Origin: Roseinatronobacter thiooxidans
GTDB taxonomy: Bacteria > Pseudomonadota > Alphaproteobacteria > Rhodobacterales > Rhodobacteraceae
Assembly (NCBI RefSeq): GCF_001870675.1
Contig: NZ_MEHT01000005.1
Span: 62,001 to 126,000, forward strand
Reading direction: 5' to 3'
DNA length: 64,000 nt
Of this stretch, positions 39,107-47,967 are shown piece after piece. The notes beneath the pieces are model-generated. The model did no database searches and was not told where the DNA came from. It saw only the letters and a program-made list of their open reading frames with translations. Position 1 is the stretch's first letter. Every line of letters begins with the position of its first letter. A program made the position numbers and the translations under genes.

Positions 39107-41287
39107 TTAATTGCCCCCGAAGATTGATCCCAAAACCCCTCTGATCGTGTCTTCCAGCGAAGTGCCGCTGCTTTGGGCCGAAGAGGGCTGAGAACTTTGG
39201 GATGGCGAGGATTGAGGTGCCTCCAGAACAGGGCGCTGCGGCTCGATCATCGGCAGGGGGCGCGATGGCAGGCCTTGATGCACCCGCACCATCGTTTCGC
39301 GCCAGATATCGGCAGGCAAGCCGCCCCCTGTCACGCCTTGCAACGGAGAATTGTCGTCATATCCCATCCAGACGCCGGTGACATAATCTGCGGTAAAGCC
39401 AATGAACCATGCATCGCGTGCGGCCTGTGTCGTGCCTGTCTTGGCAGCGGCCTGCCTGCCGTCAAGGCGCGCGCGCCCGCCCGTACCATCGGCGATCACC
39501 TGCGTCATCATCCATGTCAGCACCTGCGCCGACCGTTCCGAGATGACCCGATCGCCAATACCGCTACGGGCCTCGAACAAAGGCGCAGCTTCTTGCAACA
39601 GGCGAAGCTGCTCGATCCCGTAGGGGCGCACGGCGCTGCCACCGTTCAGAATGCCCGCATAGGCGGCGGTCATTTCCAGAAGGTTGGATTCAGACGCCCC
39701 CAGCGCCAGCGCGGGGCCTTCGGCAAGATCACTGTGCAATCCGAACTGGTTTGCCACTTCGCGCACACGCTCGCGGCCCATCGCCTCGGATATCCGCACG
39801 GCAGGCGTGTTCAGCGACCGCGCCAAAGCTTCGGTCAGGGTGACGAAGCCCCGAAACTCGTTGTCATAATTGCGCGGCGACCATGCCCCGGAGCCGGGTG
39901 TGTTGATCGTCAGCGGCGCATCTTCGACAATGTCAAACGGCTCGAACCCGTTTTCCAGCGCGGCAGCAAACAGGAACGGTTTGAACGCAGACCCTGTCTG
40001 GCGCATAGCCTGCGTGGCGCGGTTGAACCCGCCAACACTGGCCGCGCGCCCGCCAACCATGCCACGCACCGCCCCGTCAGCGGACATGACAACCACGGCC
40101 ACTTCCGCCTCGGACCCGTCGCGCACGCGGGTGTCAAAGACATGGGCCACGGCCTCTTCTGCGGCAGTCTGGATGCGGGGGTCAAAGGTGGTGCGCATCA
40201 TCACATCTTCGGTGGTGTCGCGGGTCAGATAGGCAGGGCCGGATTGCATCAGCCAGTCGGCAAAACTGATTCCGCGCTGCGCCTCGGCGCTGCTGGAAAG
40301 CGTCGCGGGGTAAGAGCGCGCCTCTGCGAATTCGTAGTCCGTCAGATAGCCTTGTTCCTGCATCAGGCCGATAACGACATTCGCGCGCGCCTGTGCGCGG
40401 GCAAGGTTGCGAGTGGGCGCATACAGCGATGGCGCAACCAGCAACCCTGCCAGCATGGCCCCTTCAGCCGGGCCAACCTCGTTGGCAGAGCGCCCGAAAT
40501 AGCGCTGCGCCGCAGCCTCGAACCCGCGCGCGCCCGCGCCAAGGAAGGCACGGTTCATATAGATCGTCAGGATCTCATCTTTGGAAAACTTTGCCTCCAG
40601 CGCGAAGGCGAAGGGCAATTCCTTGATCTTGCGCCAGATGGTGCCACGGCGGCAATCGGCTTCATAGGCGGCTTCGGAACTCCATGCATCAGGGTCGAAC
40701 GGCACCCCAAGGCAGAGCAGCTTGGCCACCTGCTGCGTGATGGTGGACCCGCCCGCGCCGGAAAACCCGCTGCGCCCCGATTGCAGGTTTGTCCGGATCG
40801 CCCCTGCTATCCCGCGCGGCGATACGCCAAGATGGCTGTAGAATCGCCGGTCTTCAGTGGCGATGATGGCGTTTTTCAGATGGGGTGACACGGTATCTGC
40901 GGTAATGATTCCCCCGAAGGTTTCGCCCCGCCACGCAAAGACATTGCCATTGGTGTCCGTCATGGTGACAGAGCCGCGCGCGCGCGCATCCAGCAGGTCG
41001 CCCAAGGGCGGCATGATCATGTAATAATAGGCAGATGCCAGAAATAGCAGCATCGCCACTGTCGCGCCAAAGCGCCATGTCACGCCCCAAATGATCCGCC
41101 ACACCAGCGCAACAGTGGCGGAAATAAACCGCACAACAATGTTGCGTGATTTGCGCTTGGCGGGTGCGGCCTTGCGCGCGGATGTCTGGCCCGACCGCGC
41201 GCTGGCCCGCGGCTTCGCAGGTTTTGCGCTCCGCGGGGCGCGCCGGTCGGCAGTCAATTTACCTTTGTTTCCACCAGAACTGGCCAT
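39107..41287 (-). CDS. PBP1A-family bifunctional penicillin-binding protein
   Basis: 726 residues, synthesises and crosslinks peptidoglycan at the outer face of the inner membrane. A basic, Ala/Lys-rich cytoplasmic tail (1-50) and a membrane span (about 72-92) precede the GT51 glycosyltransferase domain, with EDRRFYSHLGV, GGSTITQQVAK and NRAFLGAGARGFE-type motifs. The transpeptidase domain has the active-site Ser in TGSAFKPF, an SLN motif (ARSLNTPAV) and KTGTT. The C-terminus ends in a Gln/Ser-rich tail. It is divergent from glnK. Confidence 0.93.
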   Translation of the reverse strand: MASSGGNKGKLTADRRAPRSAKPAKPRASARSGQTSARKAAPAKRKSRNIVVRFISATVALVWRIIWGVTWRFGATVAMLLFLASAYYYMIMPPLGDLLDARARGSVTMTDTNGNVFAWRGETFGGIITADTVSPHLKNAIIATEDRRFYSHLGVSPRGIAGAIRTNLQSGRSGFSGAGGSTITQQVAKLLCLGVPFDPDAWSSEAAYEADCRRGTIWRKIKELPFAFALEAKFSKDEILTIYMNRAFLGAGARGFEAAAQRYFGRSANEVGPAEGAMLAGLLVAPSLYAPTRNLARAQARANVVIGLMQEQGYLTDYEFAEARSYPATLSSSAEAQRGISFADWLMQSGPAYLTRDTTEDVMMRTTFDPRIQTAAEEAVAHVFDTRVRDGSEAEVAVVVMSADGAVRGMVGGRAASVGGFNRATQAMRQTGSAFKPFLFAAALENGFEPFDIVEDAPLTINTPGSGAWSPRNYDNEFRGFVTLTEALARSLNTPAVRISEAMGRERVREVANQFGLHSDLAEGPALALGASESNLLEMTAAYAGILNGGSAVRPYGIEQLRLLQEAAPLFEARSGIGDRVISERSAQVLTWMMTQVIADGTGGRARLDGRQAAAKTGTTQAARDAWFIGFTADYVTGVWMGYDDNSPLQGVTGGGLPADIWRETMVRVHQGLPSRPLPMIEPQRPVLEAPQSSPSQSSQPSSAQSSGTSLEDTIRGVLGSIFGGN

Positions 41288-41590
41288 ACCCCGAACCCTT
41301 ACATCTGCCTGCGTGCTTGCTCAAAATCTCGATCACTATTGTGGCTGTGTTTGCCACTCTCGCTGCGAAATTGCTACCTCAATCGCGGTAAGTTGTACGG
41401 GGCTGCGCATCTTGGATATTCCCAAAATGCTTAATTTTTAGTCACTGCCACAAAATTGTGCACATTTTTTCCGTTTTCGCGCCAGAACCCCGCCGCAACG
41501 CGGCAAAATAATGGAACTCTGGCGGTCCAGACCGCTGATTAAGACCGTGCGGTCCAATGGACTCTCGCTCTCGAAGAAAGGGGATGACCT
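41288..41590. other. Intergenic region with glnK leader (half-site cluster at 41523-41554)
   Basis: 303 bp between the divergent PBP gene and glnK. It is AT-richer than the genes, so promoters in both directions are likely, but no convincing -24/-12 element was found. It holds a small palindrome CACAAAATTGTG (41449-41460). At 41523-41554 four half-sites CGGTC, GACCG, GACCG and CGGTC could pair in alternative hairpins just before glnK. Confidence 0.5.
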
Positions 41591-41929
41591 GTGAAATACA
41601 TCATAGCGGCAATTAAACCGTTCAAGCTGGAAGAGGTCCGTGAAGCGCTGACATCGATCGGCGTGCGCGGGATGATGGTTACCGAAATCAAAGGGTTTGG
41701 CGCGCAATCGGGCCATACCGAAATCTATCGCGGCGCAGAATACGCGGTAAATTTCGTACCCAAGCTGAAGCTGGAAATCGGCGTGTCCGATGCCATGGCA
41801 GAGCAGGTGGTCGAAACACTGCAAAAGACAGCGCGCACCGACAAGATCGGGGATGGCAAAATTTTTGTGCTGGACCTTGCAGCCGCAACGCGGGTGCGCA
41901 CGGGGGAAACCGGCGATGACGCGCTCTGA
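41591..41929 (+). CDS. glnK: Nitrogen regulatory protein PII, GlnK type
   Basis: 112 residues, starting with GTG; AAGGGG stands upstream. PII trimers sense 2-oxoglutarate/ATP/ADP and, when not uridylylated, plug AmtB. The T-loop carries the uridylylation site Tyr51 (YRGAEYAVNF), and the C-terminal region has KIGDGKIFV. The gene next to amtB with a 37-nt gap identifies it as the GlnK paralogue. Expression is probably nitrogen-controlled through NtrC, but I cannot point to a firm NtrC site. Confidence 0.96.
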   Translation: MKYIIAAIKPFKLEEVREALTSIGVRGMMVTEIKGFGAQSGHTEIYRGAEYAVNFVPKLKLEIGVSDAMAEQVVETLQKTARTDKIGDGKIFVLDLAAATRVRTGETGDDAL

Positions 41930-41966
41930 CATGATGGCGGGACAAATTCAAAAAGGACAAATGCTG

Positions 41967-43316
41967 ATGCAACTGAAAAAAACTCTCCCACTCGCGGCCT
42001 CAGCGATTCTGCTGCCAAGCCTTGCGCTGGCACAGGAGGCAGAGGGCGTGGTTGAAGCGATGGAGGCAGTCGCCGCGTTGAATACCGAGATGGTGTTCAT
42101 CATGAACTCGCTGCTGTTCCTTGTCGGCGGCTTTCTGGTGTTCTTCATGGCTGCCGGTTTCTGTATGCTGGAAACGGGCCTCGTACGCTCGAAGAACGCA
42201 ACCATGCAGGCCACCAAGAACGTGGCGCTGTTCTCGCTGGCAACGATTGCCTATTTCCTTGTTGGCTTCAACCTGATGTACCCCGGTGATTGGGTGCTAG
42301 AAGGCTGGCTGGGTGGCATTGCCCCAACTGTGCTAGAGCCTGTGGGCGTTGCGCTGGAAGATGTCGGGGACATCGAATACGCGTCGGTCGGGTCGGATTT
42401 CATCTTTCAGCTGATGTTCTGTGCGGCTGTCGCCTCGATCGTGTCGGGTGCTGTTGCAGAACGCATCAAGCTGTGGCCCTTTCTGGTGTTCGTGGTCATC
42501 CTGACAGGCATCATCTACCCGATCCAGGCCAGCTGGAGCTGGGGCGGAGGCTTCCTTGACGAGATGGGTTTCTCTGACTTTGCAGGCTCTTCCATCGTGC
42601 ATGCCGCAGGCGGCTGGGCCGCGCTGGCAGGTGTGATCGTGCTGGGGGCGCGCTATGGCAAATACGGCAAGGATGGTCGCGTCACAGTTATGCCCGGCTC
42701 GAACCTGCCACTGGCAACATTGGGCATGTTCATTCTGTGGCTGGGCTGGTTCGGCTTCAATGGCGGCTCTCAGCTGGCCATGGGCACGATTTCAGATGTC
42801 GCAGACGTTAGCCGCATTTTCGCCAACACCAACACGGCGGCTGCCGGTGGCGCTATTGCAGCATTGATCCTGTCAACTGTCCTATACAAAAAGCCTGACC
42901 TTACCATGGTGCTGAACGGCGCGCTGGCTGGTCTGGTGTCGATCACAGCAGAGCCGCTGACCCCCTCGCTGGGCGCTGCAACGCTGATCGGTGCTGTCGG
43001 TGGTGTGATTGTTGTTCTGACCATTCCGCTGCTGGACAAGCTGAAGATTGACGATGTGGTGGGTGCGATCCCTGTGCACCTGTTCGCAGGTCTATGGGGC
43101 ACGATGGCTGTGCCGCTGACCAATAGCGACGCAAGTTTTGTCACGCAGTTCATGGGCATGGCCGCAATCGGTATCTTCATGTTCTCGGCCTCGCTGGTGG
43201 TCTGGCTGATCCTGAAAGCCGTGATGGGCATCCGCGTCAGCGACGAAGACCAGGTTACAGGTCTGGACAAGTCCGACATGGGGATGGAAGCCTATCCAGA
43301 GTTCAGCAACAGCTGA
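41967..43316 (+). CDS. amtB: Ammonium transporter AmtB
   Basis: About 449 residues. A cleavable signal peptide (to LALAQ-E) is followed by eleven membrane helices. Conserved pore elements include FAGSSIVHAAGGWAAL and IPVHLFAGLWG, which supply the twin histidines, and ETGLVRSKNA near the N-terminus. The ATG at 41967 has AAGGA at 9 nt; the ATG at 41961 is an alternative only 3 nt from it. A classical terminator follows. Confidence 0.95.
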   Translation: MQLKKTLPLAASAILLPSLALAQEAEGVVEAMEAVAALNTEMVFIMNSLLFLVGGFLVFFMAAGFCMLETGLVRSKNATMQATKNVALFSLATIAYFLVGFNLMYPGDWVLEGWLGGIAPTVLEPVGVALEDVGDIEYASVGSDFIFQLMFCAAVASIVSGAVAERIKLWPFLVFVVILTGIIYPIQASWSWGGGFLDEMGFSDFAGSSIVHAAGGWAALAGVIVLGARYGKYGKDGRVTVMPGSNLPLATLGMFILWLGWFGFNGGSQLAMGTISDVADVSRIFANTNTAAAGGAIAALILSTVLYKKPDLTMVLNGALAGLVSITAEPLTPSLGAATLIGAVGGVIVVLTIPLLDKLKIDDVVGAIPVHLFAGLWGTMAVPLTNSDASFVTQFMGMAAIGIFMFSASLVVWLILKAVMGIRVSDEDQVTGLDKSDMGMEAYPEFSNS

Positions 43317-43336
43317 TCCTCTCAGTAAGACAAAGA

Positions 43337-43364
43337 AAGGCCCCGCATCTGCGGGGCCTTTTTT
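43337..43364 (+). terminator. Rho-independent terminator of glnK-amtB
   Basis: A 10-bp perfect stem AAGGCCCCGC / GCGGGGCCTT with ATCT loop is followed by a run of T to 43364, 20 nt after the amtB stop. Confidence 0.93.
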
Positions 43365-43379
43365 CATGGCTTGGGTGTT

Positions 43380-44633
43380 TCAGCGCAGGCTGCGCCCCTT
43401 GACTACACTCTGGGGGCCGAAGCGGGCGCGCAAACGGTCCATCGCGCGTTCAGCCTCGGCGCGGCGGGCGGCATCGGGGTCCAGCAGGTCGGCGCGAAAG
43501 CCCGCGCCCTGATCCTCGGTCAGGTCCGAAATGCCAACCCCTATCAGCCGGAACGGGGCCGCCGCCATGGCCTGCGCCAGCAGCGGGCGCGCGCTGCGGT
43601 AGATCACATCCGCCAGCGCTGTCGGGTCATGCAGGCTAAGCCTGCGGGTCAGGATGCGATGATCGGCGCGTTTGAGTTTCAGCGTGACCACGCGCCCCGC
43701 CAGCCCCTTGGCCTTGGCCCGCGCAGAGACTTGATCGGCCAGCCGCCACAGATGGCCGTCAAGTGCTGCTTCATCATGCAGGTCAGTAGTGAAGGTCGTC
43801 TCTTTCGAGATGGATTTCACCTCTCTGTCAGGGGCCACGCGCCGCGTGTCCTGCCCGCGCGCCAGATGCCAAAGCCGCGATCCCATCGCGCCGAATCGCG
43901 CGACAAGATCTGCTTGGTCCCAGCGTTTGAGATCGTCAATCGTGGCGATTCCCACGCGCTCCAACTGCCCGCGCATGGCCGCCCCTACCCCCCAGATAAT
44001 ACTGACAGGCTTGCCGCGCAGGAACCCTTCGGTGGCAGCTTTCGAGATCACCGAAAACCCGCGCGGCTTGTCCAGATCCGAGGCGATCTTGGCCAGAAAC
44101 TTGTTATGCGACAGCCCCACCGAGCCCGACAGGCGCAACTCCTTCTCCATGCGCCCCAGCAGTTTTGCCAGCATCACGGCAGGCGGTGCGCCATGCAGGC
44201 GCGCGGTGCCTGTCAGGTCCATGAACGCCTCATCCAGCGACAGGGGCTCGATGGCCGGCGTCAGGTCTTCCATCATCGCGCGGATCTCGCGCGAGGCTGC
44301 GCTATAGGCGTCAAACCGCGGCTTTACGATAACCGCCTCAGGGCACAGTTTCAGCGCCTTGAACATCGGCATGGCAGAGCGCACGCCATGAATGCGCGCG
44401 ATATAGCAGGCCGTGGTCACAACCCCGCGCTGCCCGCCCCCAACGATAACAGGTTTGTCGCGCAAATCAGGATTGTCGCGTTTCTCGACACTGGCATAGA
44501 AGGCGTCGCAATCCATATGCGCGATCGACAGATCGAACAGTTCCGCATCCGCCACAACACGCGGCGAATGGCAGGACGGACAACGCCGCCCTTCAGGAAA
44601 ACAAGTCAGACAATCGCGGCAAAATGCAAGCAT
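43380..44633 (-). CDS. dinB: DNA polymerase IV (DinB) with N-terminal zinc ribbon
   Basis: 417 residues, Y-family translesion polymerase. The first 25 residues hold a Cys cluster (Cys5, 8, 11, 18, 21) that looks like a zinc ribbon ahead of the catalytic core. The palm motifs are AHMDCDAFYASVE and SLDEAFMDLTG, and the little-finger domain follows in the C-terminal half. The canonical E. coli enzyme (351 residues) lacks the Cys extension. No good ribosome binding site precedes the ATG at 44633. It lies 44 nt after the carboxypeptidase gene and converges on amtB. Confidence 0.93.
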   Translation of the reverse strand: MLAFCRDCLTCFPEGRRCPSCHSPRVVADAELFDLSIAHMDCDAFYASVEKRDNPDLRDKPVIVGGGQRGVVTTACYIARIHGVRSAMPMFKALKLCPEAVIVKPRFDAYSAASREIRAMMEDLTPAIEPLSLDEAFMDLTGTARLHGAPPAVMLAKLLGRMEKELRLSGSVGLSHNKFLAKIASDLDKPRGFSVISKAATEGFLRGKPVSIIWGVGAAMRGQLERVGIATIDDLKRWDQADLVARFGAMGSRLWHLARGQDTRRVAPDREVKSISKETTFTTDLHDEAALDGHLWRLADQVSARAKAKGLAGRVVTLKLKRADHRILTRRLSLHDPTALADVIYRSARPLLAQAMAAAPFRLIGVGISDLTEDQGAGFRADLLDPDAARRAEAERAMDRLRARFGPQSVVKGRSLR

Positions 44634-44677
44634 AGGGGCAGTATACCGCGAAGATATGGCCGCTGGCTATGGGGCCG

Positions 44678-46624
44678 TCAGGGATGTGCGATAGAGCAAT
44701 CCATACTGCGCGCGGACAGGCGCAGGCAAGCGCGTTCCGCCTCGGACTGGGTCAGGCCCGCAACACTGGCCTCGAACCGGCCACTGGTCTGGCGAATCCG
44801 GCTGACACCATTGCCCAAAGCCGCCGCCTCTGCCATCTTGACAGTGATCAGGCCACGCTCGGCTGCGCTGCGTGAATTGAACTGGCCCAAGGAAACCCCC
44901 CAAAGCCGTCCGCCATCCGATGTGGACAAGCGGGTTACGATTTCGGGGCCGCCGGATGTTGCCGCGTCCAGATGCGCCTCGACCGCCGCCGCAAGGGCTT
45001 GGGGGCTGGCATCATGGGATTGGGTCCGTGGGGTGCTGGTCAGGATAATGCCGGATGTATCCGGGCGGCCAGCGCCCTGATCCAGCGACGCCAGTTGAAC
45101 CTGCTCCTCGGCACTTAGAATCAACGCATCATCCGCCACGGCTTCGGCCAGCATCGATTCGGAGGCGCCGATCCATGTGACATCGGACTCGTCTGTGAAT
45201 TCCGCCATCTCAACGGGGGCCTGTGCACTTTGCACTGGGGTGGTGTCGCCCTCATTGGTGTCTATCTCTGCCGCTTCTGTATCAACGACTTCGGCAAGGA
45301 GCATGTCCATAGCGGGCGCGGTGCTGTCTGCTGCAACAGCGCTGCTTTCGTCATGTGTGGGGCCATCGAAGCTGTCCAGCTCTGCCACATCATCTGGGTC
45401 GGCGATGGTGAAGCCTGCCGCAATGGCCGCATCAAGTGACACATCTGCCGGTGTTTCCGATTCCGCGCGCTCGGGCCTTGGAGGAGGGGTCACGATCAAG
45501 GCTTCCGGCGCAAGGGCGGCAACCTCGGTCTCGCCCACCTCTGCCGCGACAGCCTCGGCAATGCCTGCAATGTCCGAAACGACAGCATCCACGCTTTCGC
45601 GCACTGCCAGCAAAATCGCATCATCGGGTGCCTGAACCGCGCGTGGTGCTGGCCGCGGGCTGGTGCGCACAGCGGTTTGCAACCGGATCGTCTTGGCCGC
45701 AGCACTTGGGTCATCGTCGCCATTGCGTGTGGGCGCCTGCGCCACAGCCACCGCCCCGCGCCCCTGATAGGCAGGTGTTCTGGGCGCGACCGAGGCAACA
45801 CGCGTGGCCGCACGGCTGAAACCGATATCCATCAATTCAGCCACATGCGCATTACGCGCCGCCGTGGAACTGCCGCCGAACATGGTCGAGATGATGTGCT
45901 TGCCGCCCCGCTTGGCCGATGCGGTTAGGTTGAAGCCAGCAGCACGGGTATAGCCGGTCTTGATGCCATCTGCGCCCGAATAGGCGTCCAGAAAACGGCG
46001 GTTGGTGTTGGGCACATTGCCCACACCGGCAAAGTCGCTGCGGCGCGAGAAAATATTGTAATATTGCGGATAATCGAAATACAGTTGACGCCCCAGAATG
46101 GTCATGTCGCGCGCGGTCGATAAATGGCCCGGTTGCGTCAGGCCATGCGGGTTGCGAAATGTGGTGTTTTCCATCCCCATGGCGCGCGCAGTGCGGGTCA
46201 TGCGTTCTGCAAATGCCTCGACCGAGCCGGAAACCCCTTCGGCCAACACCACGGCGGCGTCATTGGCAGAGCGCAGCGCCGCCGCCCGTATCAGGTAGCG
46301 CACCGAAATTTTCTGGCCGGGCCGCAGGCCAAGGCACACGCAGGTTGTCTGTGTCGCCCCCCGGCTGACGGTAAACTGGGTATCTAATGTGATCTCGCCA
46401 TGCTTGATCGCCTCGAATGTGACATAGAGGGTCATCATCTTGGTCAGAGACGCGGGATGCAATTTTGTGTCATGGTTGCGTGCGAAAATAACCTCGCCGT
46501 TGCGCGCATCCATCACCATGGCAGCATAGGGCGCTGCGTGGGAAAAACCCGCAGCAAGCATTGCGGCCATAAAGAACACCGCCGCCATGGCATGGCGAAA
46601 CGATCGCATGGGGTGCGTCTGCAT
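44678..46624 (-). CDS. D-alanyl-D-alanine carboxypeptidase (PBP5/6 type) with C-terminal SPOR domain
   Basis: 648 residues, periplasmic. A signal peptide ends at FSHAAP. The peptidase S11 domain has SLTK (59-62), SAN (119-121) and KTG (222-224). A linker of roughly 270 residues rich in Ala/Glu/Asp/Thr follows. The last 80 residues (LWGVSLGQFNSRSAAERGL...) form a SPOR domain that binds denuded glycan at the septum. It trims the terminal D-Ala of stem peptides. GAGG precedes the ATG at 46624 by 6 nt. E. coli DacA is about 400 residues; the SPOR-tailed form is usual in Rhodobacteraceae. Confidence 0.93.
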   Translation of the reverse strand: MQTHPMRSFRHAMAAVFFMAAMLAAGFSHAAPYAAMVMDARNGEVIFARNHDTKLHPASLTKMMTLYVTFEAIKHGEITLDTQFTVSRGATQTTCVCLGLRPGQKISVRYLIRAAALRSANDAAVVLAEGVSGSVEAFAERMTRTARAMGMENTTFRNPHGLTQPGHLSTARDMTILGRQLYFDYPQYYNIFSRRSDFAGVGNVPNTNRRFLDAYSGADGIKTGYTRAAGFNLTASAKRGGKHIISTMFGGSSTAARNAHVAELMDIGFSRAATRVASVAPRTPAYQGRGAVAVAQAPTRNGDDDPSAAAKTIRLQTAVRTSPRPAPRAVQAPDDAILLAVRESVDAVVSDIAGIAEAVAAEVGETEVAALAPEALIVTPPPRPERAESETPADVSLDAAIAAGFTIADPDDVAELDSFDGPTHDESSAVAADSTAPAMDMLLAEVVDTEAAEIDTNEGDTTPVQSAQAPVEMAEFTDESDVTWIGASESMLAEAVADDALILSAEEQVQLASLDQGAGRPDTSGIILTSTPRTQSHDASPQALAAAVEAHLDAATSGGPEIVTRLSTSDGGRLWGVSLGQFNSRSAAERGLITVKMAEAAALGNGVSRIRQTSGRFEASVAGLTQSEAERACLRLSARSMDCSIAHP

Positions 46625-46806
46625 TCTGTGCCTCGATTTTCGCCCGCGTTTGGTTTTTATTCGGGCTTACTGCTCGGACAGATCGTAGCACGATGAACGC
46701 TACAGGAAAAGCATGAATTTTCAATGTGCTTTTAAGTTATCTTAATCCAAATTCTGGCGTATTTGGTAGGCAATAGCGGGGTATTCTACCATATCCGGCA
46801 TGCCGC

Positions 46807-47511
46807 TTAGCTGCCGTCGATCCAGCCCACCAGCTCGGTCAACTCGCCCAGATGCGCGATGCTACGATAGCGCGGATGATCGCCCGGTGTTTCCGCCCAT
46901 TCTATTGCCCATTCGATTCCATGAGGCACATGAACCCCCCAACCGCCTGCAATTATGGGAGGAATCACATCCGAACGCATGGAATTTCCAACCATCAAAG
47001 CGGCCTCTGGCCCGTCGCCATGGCGCGCGAAAATGCTGGCATAGACAGGCGCTGTCTTGTTCGACACGATCTCGACCGCATCAAACAACTCGCCCAGCCC
47101 CGATTGCGCCAGCTTGCGTTCCTGATCCAGCAGATCGCCCTTGGTGATCAATACCAGCTTGTGCGAGGGGGCCAGCGCTGCGATGGCGTCTTGTGCATGG
47201 GGCAGCAATTCGATGGGGTGGCGCAGCATTTCTTGCCCCGCCGCCAGCAATTCGGCAATGACGCGGGCAGGCACACGCTCTTGTGTGACCTCGATTGCGG
47301 TTTCGATCATCGACAGCACAAACCCCTTAATCCCGAAGCCATATTGCCCCAGATTGCGCCTTTCTGCCGCAAGCAGACGCGTCATGAGCGTGTCCTTGTC
47401 GGTGTAATCGGCCAGAAGTGCTGCAAAATGTTCCTGCGTCATGCGAAAGAACCGCTCGTTATGCCAAAGCGTGTCATCGGCATCGAATCCGATCGTTGTG
47501 ATGCGGGTCAT
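46807..47511 (-). CDS. HAD family hydrolase
   Basis: 234 residues. The HAD motif I is GFDADDTLW with Asp10 nucleophile and Asp12; motif II/III regions are VLITKGDLLDQERKL and MVGNSMRSDVIPPIIAGG. The cap is helical (about 20-95), as in the YjjG/pyrimidine-nucleotidase group. The substrate is unknown; small phosphorylated metabolites are typical. It is divergent from clpS. Confidence 0.88.
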   Translation of the reverse strand: MTRITTIGFDADDTLWHNERFFRMTQEHFAALLADYTDKDTLMTRLLAAERRNLGQYGFGIKGFVLSMIETAIEVTQERVPARVIAELLAAGQEMLRHPIELLPHAQDAIAALAPSHKLVLITKGDLLDQERKLAQSGLGELFDAVEIVSNKTAPVYASIFARHGDGPEAALMVGNSMRSDVIPPIIAGGWGVHVPHGIEWAIEWAETPGDHPRYRSIAHLGELTELVGWIDGS

Positions 47512-47600
47512 TGGCTTTGGCCTTGCAAGAGGGGGTTTTCAGGACGATGTGATACGCTATATTGCCTTTTGGACCTGCAAACCAGCCTTTGAAAGAGTCG

Positions 47601-47951
47601 ATGACCTATATGAACCGCGCCCCACAGATGACCGACCGTGACCCGGACGGGCCACAGGATGATGGCGCTGTCGTCACCAAAACACGCACCCGCAGCCAGC
47701 GCCCGCCCATGTACAAGGTCATGTTGCTGAATGACGATTACACGCCGATGGAATTCGTGGTGCATGTGCTGGAACGGTTCTTTGGAATGACCCATGCCAT
47801 GGCCTTTGACATCATGCTGACCGTGCACAAGAAAGGGGTGGCAGTTGTCGGCGTCTTCTCTTATGAGGTCGCGGAAACCAAGGTTGCGCAGGTCATGGAT
47901 TTTGCGCGGCGACACCAACACCCGCTGCAATGCACGCTGGAAAAAGAGTAA
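47601..47951 (+). CDS. clpS: ATP-dependent Clp protease adaptor ClpS
   Basis: About 116 residues. ClpS delivers N-end-rule substrates to ClpAP. A flexible N-terminus is followed by the conserved core [37 protein letters not shown] and [12 protein letters not shown], which includes the [10 protein letters not shown] peptide-binding patch. The start at 47601 (MTYMNRAPQ) is near a weak GAAAGAG; the ATG at 47610 is possible. clpA is not next to it. The rsmC-like gene follows 16 nt downstream. Confidence 0.93.
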   Translation: MTYMNRAPQMTDRDPDGPQDDGAVVTKTRTRSQRPPMYKVMLLNDDYTPMEFVVHVLERFFGMTHAMAFDIMLTVHKKGVAVVGVFSYEVAETKVAQVMDFARRHQHPLQCTLEKE

Positions 47952-47967
47952 GGCGCGGCGCGCCATC

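Noticed and set aside
39173-40888. A 571-codon plus-strand frame opposite the PBP gene
   Set aside because: Antisense shadow; the PBP frame has complete transglycosylase and transpeptidase motifs.
41288-41590. Possible sigma54 (-24/-12) promoter before glnK
   Set aside because: The only candidate (GTGGC...TTTGCC) has the GG and GC elements two bases too close.
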